NCBI RefSeq assembly: GCF_002896875.1 | Contig: NZ_CP023278.1 | Span: 4,348,501 to 4,412,500 of the forward strand | Source of the DNA: Nostoc sp. CENA543 | GTDB lineage: Bacteria > Cyanobacteriota > Cyanobacteriia > Cyanobacteriales > Nostocaceae | Length of the DNA stretch: 64,000 nucleotides | Direction: 5' to 3' | Shown: one piece after another, positions 8,815-17,926 of the stretch | How the letters are laid out: the number at the start of each line of letters is the position of its first letter | Position numbering within the stretch: the first letter of the stretch is position 1 | Notes under the pieces: generated by a model | What the model was told of the DNA's origin: nothing | Seen by the model: only the letters and a program-made list of their open reading frames with translations | The model's database searches: none | Made by a program: the position numbers and the translations under genes

Positions 8815-9753
8815 TCAATTGGCTGTAAGAACTCTGTTATCAACTATTTGTTGGAAGGACGCATCAGGTTGAATGAGTCCCCACTTCACCATCCAGTTGT
8901 ATGTGCGTTGAAAATCAGCTTCAGAGTATGGTGCCGGATCTGAGTAGCGCAGACGGTTACGACGGAAATCTGAAGGTTCAAGTTGGACAATCTCTTCAGA
9001 TACGTCATCTATAAGATACTTTGTATAGCGGATGGGGTCTGCTTGTAGATCCTTGACAGCTCGACGAATAGCTTTGTTGATAGCCTCGAAGCTCTCTTGA
9101 TCTACTTCTGAACTAGCAATTTCTAGCCCCACATAGTGAGCCTCAGCAATAATTTTGTAGCCCAGTTTTTCTGCAACCGTAATCCAAGGTTCCATCACTG
9201 CAACCGCATCAACCAGTCCATCACGCAAAGCCACAAAGCGGTTGAATTGTTTATTTTGTCCACCACCTTCAATGTGTACGACTTTAATCTCTTCTTGAGG
9301 TAAAAAGCCTTCTAGGGTTTGAATAGCAATGTAGTGAGAACCGTGATGGAAGTTGACTCCTACCGGTACATTAGCTAAGTCTTGGGGGATATTATAGGGC
9401 GAGTCTGGACGCACAATAATGGCTTGGCTAGCAATCGCAGCTCGTTTAGCGATTACCTGTCCACCACGACAACTATCATATGTGCGACGTACTTGACCCC
9501 ATTCGCAAGCCCGATAGAGGCTGCTTCGGCCTTGCTCAAACAAAGACGTACCACCAAAAGAACTTACTTGACGATGATCATCAATCAGTGTGATATTGGC
9601 AGGGCGATCGCCATAATTCCGTTTAACAAACTCTATCTCTATTCCTAAGTCAGCAAAATAGCCTTGGTCACGAGCTACATAGTAGGGAAGTGAGAAGACT
9701 GTCCCACTAATCTCAGTAGTAATTTTCTTGAGTGCCAGATTGGTGTTACTCAA
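8815..9753 (-). CDS. Signal-less substrate-binding-fold protein of the sulfonate/nitrate family
   Basis: The product has 313 codons and the two-lobe NMT1/SsuA-like fold: SLPYYVARDQGYFADLGIE near residue 21, SSFGG near 63, and a second-lobe VDAVAVMEPW segment. It begins at TTG 9753. AAGGAG lies seven bases upstream, an in-frame stop precedes it, and no methionine occurs until near the C-terminus, so the TTG start is well supported. There is no signal peptide, twin-arginine motif or lipobox, so it is expected in the cytoplasm. It is flanked by its own terminator and by a 16-base palindrome upstream. Possible roles are ligand sensing or an enzymatic variant of the fold; the function is unknown. 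Confidence 0.78.
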   Translation of the reverse strand: MSNTNLALKKITTEISGTVFSLPYYVARDQGYFADLGIEIEFVKRNYGDRPANITLIDDHRQVSSFGGTSLFEQGRSSLYRACEWGQVRRTYDSCRGGQVIAKRAAIASQAIIVRPDSPYNIPQDLANVPVGVNFHHGSHYIAIQTLEGFLPQEEIKVVHIEGGGQNKQFNRFVALRDGLVDAVAVMEPWITVAEKLGYKIIAEAHYVGLEIASSEVDQESFEAINKAIRRAVKDLQADPIRYTKYLIDDVSEEIVQLEPSDFRRNRLRYSDPAPYSEADFQRTYNWMVKWGLIQPDASFQQIVDNRVLTAN

Positions 9754-9790
9754 GGTCTATCTCCTTATTTGTATAAGCAAGTTTTATTCT

Positions 9791-9810
9791 CCGGTAAATA
9801 CTAGTATTTA
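9791..9810. promoter_or_regulatory. Palindrome upstream of the signal-less binding-protein gene
   Basis: A perfect 16-base palindrome, TAAATACTAGTATTTA, covers 9795-9810 and is preceded by CCGG, giving the word CGGTAAA seen in other sulfur-gene upstream regions. It lies about 40 bases from the TTG start and is a good operator candidate. Confidence 0.45.
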
Positions 9811-9862
9811 GTCAAGATTAAAAATATTTTTTTACACTCTTACAGAGAATGATGGCTCTGAG

Positions 9863-10942
9863 CTAAAGTGTGACATCAGAGAGGGTTTTTAAACCTAAAG
9901 ATTGTCGAAAGTTAATCACTAGCTGATTAAGAACTGCTGTATCAATTAAAAAAGCATCATGACCATAGCTAGATTGCAACCAGCCCAGTTGAGCATGAGG
10001 GATGAAATCTGCGAGTTCTTGTTGTTCTATCGGCGGATAAAGAATGTCAGAATCAATAGCCACAACTAAAGCAGGTTGTTTAATGCTTTGCAAAACAGAT
10101 TGATAATCTCGACCTTGAGCAATATCATGACTATCCATTGCTTGGGTGAGAGTGATGTAAGTGTTAGCATCAAATCTTTGTACTAGCTTTTGACCATGAT
10201 GTTGTAAATAGCTAGCGATCGCAAATTGATCAGCCACATCATCATATTGTCGTCCAAAACGGTCTGTAAAGCTGTGCCAAGAACGGTAAGCACTCATCGC
10301 CATCATCCGCGCTACCGCAAGTCCTTGGCTGGGTGGCTGTTCTGGTGTGTAGTTACCCCCTTTCCAGTTAGGATCAGCATAGATAGCCTGTCTTTGAGCT
10401 TCACTCAAGCCAATACACCAAGCTGAATGTCTACCGGAAGTGGCAATAGGTGCGATCGCTTGTACGATTTCTGGATATAGTAACGCCCACTCTAGTACCT
10501 GCATCCCGCCCAGTGAGCCACCAATGACTAACTGTAAAGATTTAATTCCCAGATGTTGAATCAGTACAGCTTGTAAGCGCACCATATCCCGAATCGTAAT
10601 TGCTGGAAATGATGCACCGTAAGGGATTCCGGTTTGGGGATTGATGCTAGTTGCTCCCGTAGTGCCGTAACAACTGCCCAAAATATTGCTGCATATAATA
10701 AAATCGCGATCGCTATCTAGTGCTTTGTTTGCACCCAACAAACCTTCCCACCATTCGTCAGCATCAGCCGAACCAGTTAAAGCATGACAAATCAGCACTC
10801 CATTATCACCGGCCGAGTTCAACTTTCCCCAAGTCCGATAAGCGACCTGAACCCCAGTTAAAACTTCGCCTCCTTCTAACTCAAATGGCTTTGGTAAATG
10901 ATAATACTGAGTTTGTGGTGAAATGAAATGCTGGTAGTTCAT
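9863..10942 (-). CDS. metX: Homoserine O-acetyltransferase MetX
   Basis: The 359-residue alpha/beta-hydrolase-fold enzyme makes O-acetyl-L-homoserine from homoserine and acetyl-CoA. The nucleophile elbow GGSLGGMQ places Ser at residue 143. The acid lies in DSDILYPP and the histidine in YGHDAFL near the C-terminus. The ALTGSADADEWW segment is typical of MetX. The gene follows metY by 106 bases on the same strand, so the two supply substrate and enzyme for direct sulfhydrylation. Acetyl versus succinyl specificity cannot be settled by sight. A tandem repeat begins at its start codon. Confidence 0.94.
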   Translation of the reverse strand: MNYQHFISPQTQYYHLPKPFELEGGEVLTGVQVAYRTWGKLNSAGDNGVLICHALTGSADADEWWEGLLGANKALDSDRDFIICSNILGSCYGTTGATSINPQTGIPYGASFPAITIRDMVRLQAVLIQHLGIKSLQLVIGGSLGGMQVLEWALLYPEIVQAIAPIATSGRHSAWCIGLSEAQRQAIYADPNWKGGNYTPEQPPSQGLAVARMMAMSAYRSWHSFTDRFGRQYDDVADQFAIASYLQHHGQKLVQRFDANTYITLTQAMDSHDIAQGRDYQSVLQSIKQPALVVAIDSDILYPPIEQQELADFIPHAQLGWLQSSYGHDAFLIDTAVLNQLVINFRQSLGLKTLSDVTL

Positions 10943-10990
10943 GGGGAATGGGGCATGGGGAATAGGGCATGGGGCATAGGGAATTGGGCA
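10940..10990. repeat. Heptanucleotide-type repeat (GGGGCAT/GGGGAAT) at metX start
   Basis: Units of about seven bases alternating GGGGCAT, GGGGAAT and close variants lie directly over and upstream of the metX start codon. The repeat occupies the ribosome-binding region, which may affect translation. Confidence 0.65.
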
Positions 10991-11035
10991 GGAATATTCT
11001 CTTTTCCGTTACATTCCTACACCCTTCCCGTTCTC

Positions 11036-12359
<1,324 letters not shown>

Positions 12360-12488
12360 TTACAGACAGGCAATATATACTGCTAAATAAGCATAAGTCT
12401 ATAGGCTTTAAGTATATTAGCATTCAAGTTTAAAATTCAAGATTATGTGACTGTTAACTTTCATAAGTCAATAGTCAGCGAAGAGATT

Positions 12489-12516
12489 AGGGGAAGCAGT
12501 TTTTCTTTCTTCCCCT
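12489..12516 (-). terminator. Weak terminator candidate after the first ferredoxin gene
   Basis: AGGGGAAG (12489-12496) and CTTCCCCT (12509-12516) form an 8-bp stem about 90 bases past the ferredoxin stop. No clear U tract follows on the minus strand. Confidence 0.35.
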
Positions 12517-12607
12517 GCCTTCTTTGGTCAACAAACCAAAAAGATGATTGTCTAAATTAGTCTTCTTGATACTCTGTTTAGCGAAGGTATTAAATCAAAC
12601 ATCCCAA

Positions 12608-12949
12608 TTAACTTTGATATGGACGCGGGAGTTGGCGCAGTTTATGAGCAGTATCTAATTCACTATTGTTTTTTCTACCATATCCCCAACCCAAGATGCG
12701 TCGGTATTCACCCATGATGCCACTAGCAATTAAATCATCTTCATTGACTGCGACATTGGTATGAGATTCCGGCGCGACATAGAGCGCGTCCGCAGGACAA
12801 TATGCTTCACACATGAAACAAGTTTGACAATCTTCCTGGCGGGCGATCGCCGGTGGTTGGTCGGGAACTGCATCAAAGACATTGGTCGGACACACTTTGA
12901 CGCACACATTGCAATTAATACAAAGCTGATGGCTGACAAGTTCAATCAT
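12608..12949 (-). CDS. Two-[4Fe-4S] ferredoxin, AprB-like partner of flavoprotein
   Basis: The 113-residue protein has two full cysteine sets: Cys10, 13, 16, 20 and Cys41, 44, 47, 51, each in CxxCxxCxxxCP form, so it should carry two [4Fe-4S] clusters. It follows the AprA-like flavoprotein gene by four bases, and the two proteins are almost certainly an electron-transfer pair. It is very similar to the ferredoxin at 29854-30159 in sequence (both start with IELVS and share PTNVFDAVP) and in partner. The C-terminal 40 residues after the clusters are a family-specific tail. No transmembrane segment or signal is present. Confidence 0.9.
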   Translation of the reverse strand: MIELVSHQLCINCNVCVKVCPTNVFDAVPDQPPAIARQEDCQTCFMCEAYCPADALYVAPESHTNVAVNEDDLIASGIMGEYRRILGWGYGRKNNSELDTAHKLRQLPRPYQS

Positions 12950-12953
12950 AAAA

Positions 12954-14615
12954 TTATACTGAGGCTGGAGTGGGATTGTTAACTACTGGGGATGTGGCAA
13001 TTGGTTCTGTAATCCAATCTCGTCTCACCCATAACTTGTCTAAGCCACCTGTGGCTTGATAATAACGCTGATTAATATCGGTTTCGGGATAATCAACGCG
13101 GATATGTTCACTGCGGCTTTCTGTGCGATGTAAAGCACTAAAATATGCCCATCGAGCGACAGCAGTCAGAGCCGCAGCACGGCGCGAAACTTCTATATCG
13201 CGTACACTATCTTGTTTCGGGGTCATTTGTAATTGCTGCCAAAGTGTTTCTAATTTGGCGAGAGAATCCAGCAGACCCTTCTCTGAGCGTAAATAATTCT
13301 TCTCTAGTGGAAACATCTCAGCTTGGACACCGCGCACGATCGCTTCACTATCAAATGTTTCGGAAGTTGGTGAAGGCGTTGCCCGAAGGGGTTGCCGCAG
13401 GCATCGTAATCCCACTTGACCAGCAGGACGCACCACTCGTTGATGAGCATGAACACCTAGACTCTTGGCAAATTCTGCTGCTCCTACTCCCGCCCATTGT
13501 CCTGTAGAGATTGCCCAAGCCGCATTCGGCCCGCCACCTCCAGAAGCTAAACCAGCGAGAAACTCCCGTGACGCTGCATCCCCAGCCGCATAAAGACCAG
13601 GAACTGTTGTGCCACAACTATCGTTAATAATTCTAATTCCACCGGTACCGCGCACTGTACCTTCTAAAACCAGAGTGACTGGTACTCTCTCTGTATAGGG
13701 ATCAATCCCAGCTTTTTTATAGGGCAGAAAAGCGATGAAATGGGACTTTTCAATCACAGCTTTCACCTCTGGTGTAGCCCTATCCAAACGAGCGTAAACA
13801 GAGCCTTTTAAAAGAGCATTAGGAAGAAAAGCAGGGTCACGGCGACCATTGATATAACCACCTAAATCATTACCTGCTTCATCGCTATAACTAGCCCAGC
13901 CAAAAGGAACGCCCCTTGTGACTGTGGCATTAAAACCTGTGGAGATGGCATAGTGATTTGAAGCTTCCATACTAGAGAGTTCGCCACCAGCTTCCACCGC
14001 CATCAGCATTCCATCACCTGTATTAGTATTGCAACCTAATGCTTTACTCAAGAATGCACAACCGCCATTAGCCATGACTACTGCACCAGCACGAACAGTA
14101 TAGGTACGATGATTTTGTCTCTGTACACCTCTGGCTCCTGCCACTGAGCCATCTTCAGCCAACAAAAGTTCTAAAACAGGACTCTGATCAAGAATCTCCA
14201 CCCCGACACGTAAGAGGTTTTTTCGCATTACCCGCATATATTCCGGGCCGTAATAACTCTGACGCACCGATTCCCCATTTTCTTTAGGGAAACGATAGCC
14301 CCAGTTTTCCACTAAGGGTAAACTGAGCCAAGTTTTTTCGATCACCCTCTCAATCCAACGTAAGTTAGCGAGGTTTTTTCCTATGCGATAACGCTCTGAT
14401 ACAACCTTTTCCCAATTTTCTGGAGAAGGAGCCATAATGCCATTACCACTAGCGGCAGCTGCACCACTTGTACCGAGAAATCCTTTATCAGCAATGATGA
14501 CTTTAACACCTTGAGTTGCAGCCGCCCAAGCTGCCCATGCAGCAGCAGGGCCACCACCAATGACCAATACATCAGCAGTTAACTGTAGTTCATCTTCACT
14601 ATAATTTGTAAGCAA
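12954..14615 (-). CDS. AprA/fumarate-reductase-type FAD flavoprotein (module 1)
   Basis: The 553-residue protein has an N-terminal FAD-binding GGGPAAAWAAWAA loop near residue 19, a TSGAAAASGNG segment, and the second FAD motif TVPGLYAAGDAASRE near residue 365. The C-terminal RTESRSEHIRVDYPETD segment corresponds to the helical domain of AprA/SdhA enzymes. Translation starts at TTG 14615: a perfect AGGAGG lies eight bases upstream and no ATG occurs near. The substrate is unknown; electrons probably pass to the ferredoxin encoded immediately downstream. Near residues 405-420 it has extra residues (LRQPLRATPSP) absent from its relative at 31700, encoded by what looks like an inserted palindromic repeat. 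Confidence 0.88.
   Translation of the reverse strand: MLTNYSEDELQLTADVLVIGGGPAAAWAAWAAATQGVKVIIADKGFLGTSGAAAASGNGIMAPSPENWEKVVSERYRIGKNLANLRWIERVIEKTWLSLPLVENWGYRFPKENGESVRQSYYGPEYMRVMRKNLLRVGVEILDQSPVLELLLAEDGSVAGARGVQRQNHRTYTVRAGAVVMANGGCAFLSKALGCNTNTGDGMLMAVEAGGELSSMEASNHYAISTGFNATVTRGVPFGWASYSDEAGNDLGGYINGRRDPAFLPNALLKGSVYARLDRATPEVKAVIEKSHFIAFLPYKKAGIDPYTERVPVTLVLEGTVRGTGGIRIINDSCGTTVPGLYAAGDAASREFLAGLASGGGGPNAAWAISTGQWAGVGAAEFAKSLGVHAHQRVVRPAGQVGLRCLRQPLRATPSPTSETFDSEAIVRGVQAEMFPLEKNYLRSEKGLLDSLAKLETLWQQLQMTPKQDSVRDIEVSRRAAALTAVARWAYFSALHRTESRSEHIRVDYPETDINQRYYQATGGLDKLWVRRDWITEPIATSPVVNNPTPASV
13363..13412. repeat. Palindromic repeat inserted in frame in flavoprotein gene
   Basis: The stretch contains CCCGAAGGGG and TTGCCGCAGG blocks like those of Nostoc intergenic repeats and encodes residues missing from the related protein at 31700-33313. 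It keeps the frame open. The insertion is inferred from this single comparison. Confidence 0.5.
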
Positions 14616-15042
14616 TTCTTTTTCCTCCTGGTGGATATTGATTTGTCAATTCCTCAGAGTTCGTTCCACAGTCTATAAAACCTTTGACATAGTTAACCTC
14701 AAGACGAACCCCCTCAAAGAGCAAGTCTGAGTTTATTGTTTTAGACAGTAGGAACAATCTTTAAAATATTCATTATGATACACTAAATATTAGGTTTTCT
14801 AAGTTTTCTTTAGAAAAATAATTCCAGATTGAACTCTGGAACTGAAATCTTGAGTGAATATATTTTTGTTAGTAGTTTCTTAATGTGGCAGTCCCACCAG
14901 TAGTTCACCAACCCCTAATTGCTAGGCTAGGGCAAGCAGAGGTTCCAGGGAAAGAAAGAGATTTTGTACTGCTATTAACCTTGCCAACTTCTCTTGGCAG
15001 AACACCAGAAACTCTTGACTTTTGACTCAAAACTCAGCACTC
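14616..15042. other. 427-base gap upstream of flavoprotein gene
   Basis: The right part of the flavoprotein promoter region contains a perfect ribosome binding site (complement at about 14624-14629) for the TTG start. The rest is AT rich, with a weak TGCCAA/TTGGCA hairpin at 14982-14999 near the end of the next minus-strand gene. No gene was found. Confidence 0.5.
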
Positions 15043-16230
15043 TCAACTTAGATGGAACAAAGGACGTAGCTTAATACCAATTGCAGTACCTAACAAAGCG
15101 CAAATGATCCAAACCCAACCATGTAGGCTAGTGGAAGCAATGGCACTGAAAAAGGCACTGACATTACATCCGAAGGCAGTAAAAGCACCATAACCCATGA
15201 TTAAACCACCAATCAATGTAGCAAAAATTTTTGATGGGCTAACTTGAGTTTGCGGCGTAAGTTTTCCGGCTAAGGCGGCTGCTAATAATGCACCCAAGAC
15301 AATACCCAAATTCATCACAGATGTCACATCTGCAAACACGCTATCGGATAAGGCTGTGTCGCCATCCCAAAACTGACTTGTGGAGGGATTCCAACCAAAA
15401 ACTATGGCAATTTTGGCTGTCCACAAAGCAAAGCCCCAAGTAATTCGCCAAGGTTCACCAGAAATTATCAGGGTAAGCCAATTAAGTACAGCTAAGGCTA
15501 TTCCTCCTGTAAATATTGACCAAGAGCCAGATAAAAATCCTAAGCCTACGGGTGAAGGAGGTTCTGCTGATGCTGGTTTGCTGGTTTGACTCCACAACCA
15601 TAGCAACCCTGCTAACAACAGTAGAATTCCTAACTGTAGAACTACCGCACCCGTCCAACCCAGAGTTTCGCCTAAAACGATGGGTTCAGTCTTGGGTAAG
15701 CTAGCCCAGAGGTGTCTAGTTAAACTAGCCCAAAATGCACCTAGACAAAAGGTGAGCAAGGTGATAAGCATAGTGTAACTACCACCACCGATAGTATAAA
15801 GTGTACCGCAACCACAAGCACCACCTAATTGCATTCCGATGCCAAAAATGAATGCACCGATCGCACCTGATATACCCACAGGCGCGATCGCACCTGTAAC
15901 TTCTTGACCAAAAACCTTGCCAGCAGCTAACACTGGCGCAAATAACACCGTAGCGATCGCTAACATCAACAACTGGGCGTATATTCCTCGCGCATCCTTG
16001 TTCAACAGTAGTTTACGGTAAGCAGACGCAAAACCAAAACTAGAATGATAAAGGCTGATGCCCAATAAACCACCAATGAGAAATAATACACTTTGTCGCC
16101 AGCCAAATTCACTTAATAAGACTGCTCCGGCTGTAAAAAAGAAGATTGCGATCGCCACAATTAATTTTTGTGGTCGGGGAGGTAATAATCGAGATTCAGA
16201 TGGATGTATATTCTCAACACCACTACTCAT
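15043..16230 (-). CDS. YeeE/YedE-family (TsuA-like) thiosulfate/sulfur transporter
   Basis: The 395-residue membrane protein has about ten hydrophobic segments and the two-fold repeated sulfur-transport domain. The conserved cysteines for persulfide relay are visible: Cys139 and Cys141 in GGACGCGTLY, and Cys355 in the AFGCNVSAF motif, which match the GxxxGCG and FGCxxxAF motifs of TsuA/YeeE. The family imports thiosulfate or moves sulfane sulfur across the cytoplasmic membrane. The ATG at 16230 is chosen; the alternative GTG at 16287 lies inside a terminator. The rhodanese gene is just upstream on the same strand but separated by that terminator. Confidence 0.9.
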   Translation of the reverse strand: MSSGVENIHPSESRLLPPRPQKLIVAIAIFFFTAGAVLLSEFGWRQSVLFLIGGLLGISLYHSSFGFASAYRKLLLNKDARGIYAQLLMLAIATVLFAPVLAAGKVFGQEVTGAIAPVGISGAIGAFIFGIGMQLGGACGCGTLYTIGGGSYTMLITLLTFCLGAFWASLTRHLWASLPKTEPIVLGETLGWTGAVVLQLGILLLLAGLLWLWSQTSKPASAEPPSPVGLGFLSGSWSIFTGGIALAVLNWLTLIISGEPWRITWGFALWTAKIAIVFGWNPSTSQFWDGDTALSDSVFADVTSVMNLGIVLGALLAAALAGKLTPQTQVSPSKIFATLIGGLIMGYGAFTAFGCNVSAFFSAIASTSLHGWVWIICALLGTAIGIKLRPLFHLS

Positions 16231-16277
16231 AATTAGTCTTGCCAGATATAACTTGCTTTTAGTTAGGTAAGCAACAA

Positions 16278-16305
16278 AACCCAACACGTAAACAGGTGTT
16301 GGGTT
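16278..16305 (-). terminator. Strong terminator after the rhodanese/small-protein unit
   Basis: Perfect 10-bp arms AACCCAACAC (16278-16287) and GTGTTGGGTT (16296-16305) with an eight-base loop. On the minus strand the hairpin is followed by TTTGTTG. It ends the transcript of the two genes at 16335-17519. Confidence 0.85.
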
Positions 16306-16334
16306 ATTTGTTTAACCTTCTGTCTTATTCAAAA

Positions 16335-16508
16335 TTAAGCTCTAGAACTGTCTTTTTTATCGTCTGTGGTTTGACCGTCTTTACTCCTTGTACAAGCTAC
16401 TAAACTGTCTTGATCTGAATTATTAGCAGCTTGACTAGCTTGGAGTATATCCACTACACCAAAAGTGGGTAGTAATACAGCAAAAAATAGCATTGCGAAT
16501 TTCATCAT
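16335..16508 (-). CDS. Small exported protein of unknown function
   Basis: This 58-codon gene starts at ATG 16508 behind AGAGGAT, a good ribosome binding site. Residues 1-27 (MMKFAMLFFAVLLPTFGVV and on) form a signal peptide with probable cleavage near QASQA|A, leaving a mature peptide of about 30 polar residues with one cysteine (LVACTRSKDG). It lies 48 bases after the rhodanese gene and before a strong terminator, so the two are probably cotranscribed. A periplasmic sulfur-related role for the single cysteine is speculation. I do not recognise the family. Confidence 0.6.
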   Translation of the reverse strand: MMKFAMLFFAVLLPTFGVVDILQASQAANNSDQDSLVACTRSKDGQTTDDKKDSSRA

Positions 16509-16556
16509 TTTTATCCTCTTAGTTGAAAAGAACACCTTCACTAATATCCAGCATCT

Positions 16557-17519
16557 CTAACTTACCTGTTCCGGGCCAGTAGCAATAGGTAAGTCTGATT
16601 GAGTGCTGTACTCAGTCCAAGAACCTTCATAAACTCGAACTTTGGGGTAGCCTAACAAATGCTTTAACACCACATATTGCAGAGTGGCTTCCCGTCCTGT
16701 ACTGCAACTAACGATGATGTCATCAGCAGGAGTAATTTTCTTGTCAGCTAGGATTTGTTTGATTTCCTCTAAAGATTTGAGTTTGTGAGGATTTTGAGCA
16801 TCTGTAAAGGTCGGCCAAGGGATATTTCGCGCACCAGGAATATGTCCGTTCCGTACCCAAAGATTTTCCTTACCTTGGAATAAATCTGCCGGTCTGGGGT
16901 CGATAAATGTAACACCTTTCTTGCCAATCAGTTTTCTCACGTCACTTAATGAGACACGCACAGCAGGATTATCTTTAACTGTAAATCGACCTACCTTGTA
17001 TTTAGGAAATTCCTTAGTTACTGTTTGGGATGCTGCTGTGTAACCTTTGTAGCCACCATCCAATACAGCTATGTTCTGCACTCCAGAACGTTCTAGCAAA
17101 TAAGCCACCATCGTTGCGCCTAGTACATCTCTACCGTCAGAGTAAACGAGGACACGACTGTTATTGGTAACTCCTGAATTAGCAAGTATTTGACCCAATT
17201 TCTGATTGTCCCAATATTGCACCGGTAGACCTTCTCTGGGGCCACGAAAGGCTGTATCAGCAATATTTACTGCTCCAGGTAAGTGTCCATCGATATAGTC
17301 TAGAGGTAAATTTCTCACATCTAAAATTCTCAGGTTGGGATCTTTGGCATTCTCTACCACCCAATTAGGCGAAACGAACTGAATCTTTGCAGCAGATGTA
17401 GCTCCCCACACTGGTAAATGCAGTATGGGAGTAATTAAAAAACAGGCACAAATTGCTAGTCCTAATGCAAAGAGTCTGTTGTTCTTAAACTTTGCCCAGG
17501 AAAATTTCCGTGTCTTCAT
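16557..17519 (-). CDS. Exported two-domain rhodanese (sulfurtransferase)
   Basis: The 320-residue protein begins with a basic region and one hydrophobic segment (LFALGLAICACFLITPIL), a signal peptide or membrane anchor, then two rhodanese domains. The N-terminal domain has LDVRNLPLDYIDGHLPGAVN and no catalytic cysteine; the C-terminal domain carries the active Cys272 in SCSTGREAT. It should transfer sulfane sulfur from thiosulfate or mercaptopyruvate outside the cytoplasm. ATG 17519 is used; an ATG at 17576 would add 19 residues before the basic region. It heads a unit with a small exported protein, upstream of the TsuA-like transporter, which suggests thiosulfate handling at the cell surface. 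Confidence 0.9.
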   Translation of the reverse strand: MKTRKFSWAKFKNNRLFALGLAICACFLITPILHLPVWGATSAAKIQFVSPNWVVENAKDPNLRILDVRNLPLDYIDGHLPGAVNIADTAFRGPREGLPVQYWDNQKLGQILANSGVTNNSRVLVYSDGRDVLGATMVAYLLERSGVQNIAVLDGGYKGYTAASQTVTKEFPKYKVGRFTVKDNPAVRVSLSDVRKLIGKKGVTFIDPRPADLFQGKENLWVRNGHIPGARNIPWPTFTDAQNPHKLKSLEEIKQILADKKITPADDIIVSCSTGREATLQYVVLKHLLGYPKVRVYEGSWTEYSTQSDLPIATGPEQVS

Positions 17520-17850
17520 GATTGTTGTTAATTGTCTACATATTCCAAGCGAAATTTGCCAGATGTTAGGCCACATCTAGCACCAGATAAATTACTCTAG
17601 CCGCAGAATTTACTGTAAATCGAGCGATAAACGGGATTTTGTTTTATGTATATAAGCATTCCATATATACACGCGGAACACAAGTGCTATAAAAGCCGAA
17701 ACTGTAGTCAGAGGTATAAGTATTCAATATAGTATAAATAGATATTCATAATAATTACTTGTGCTAAATATAAGGACAAGCTATAAATTGTCAATAGATG
17801 GCAGTATTTTGCGGAGAAACTGGAAGGAAGAGGGAAAAAGCGATCGCTAA
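17520..17850. other. 330-base gap, promoter region of the rhodanese unit
   Basis: AT-rich DNA with a GCGATAAAC word near 17621, related to but not matching the recurring ACCGATAAA word, and an ATATATAC-type palindrome near 17650. No gene was found. Confidence 0.4.
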
Positions 17851-17895
17851 TTTTTTGGTAGGGAATGAATTATAGAAAACTTCCCCAACCAAAAA
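17851..17895. terminator. Bidirectional terminator candidate after cystathionine lyase gene
   Basis: TTTTTGGTAGGGAA and TTCCCCAACCAAAAA form an imperfect stem flanked by T and A runs, 32 bases past the stop of the minus-strand lyase gene. Confidence 0.5.
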
Positions 17896-17926
17896 TGAGC
17901 ATCTCTGTTCCCTAAACTCCAAATTT

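Noticed and set aside
8815-9753. Signal-less binding-fold protein as a DszB-type sulfinate desulfinase
   Set aside because: DszB has the same fold and, as remembered, an Arg-x-Gly-Gly motif and a catalytic Cys. The corresponding places read SSFGG and a Thr here, so the catalytic residues are not kept. A binding or sensing role is safer.
15043-16287. Longer TsuA-like protein starting at GTG 16287
   Set aside because: That start lies inside a strong terminator hairpin, so the codon would not be in the mRNA starting downstream of it.
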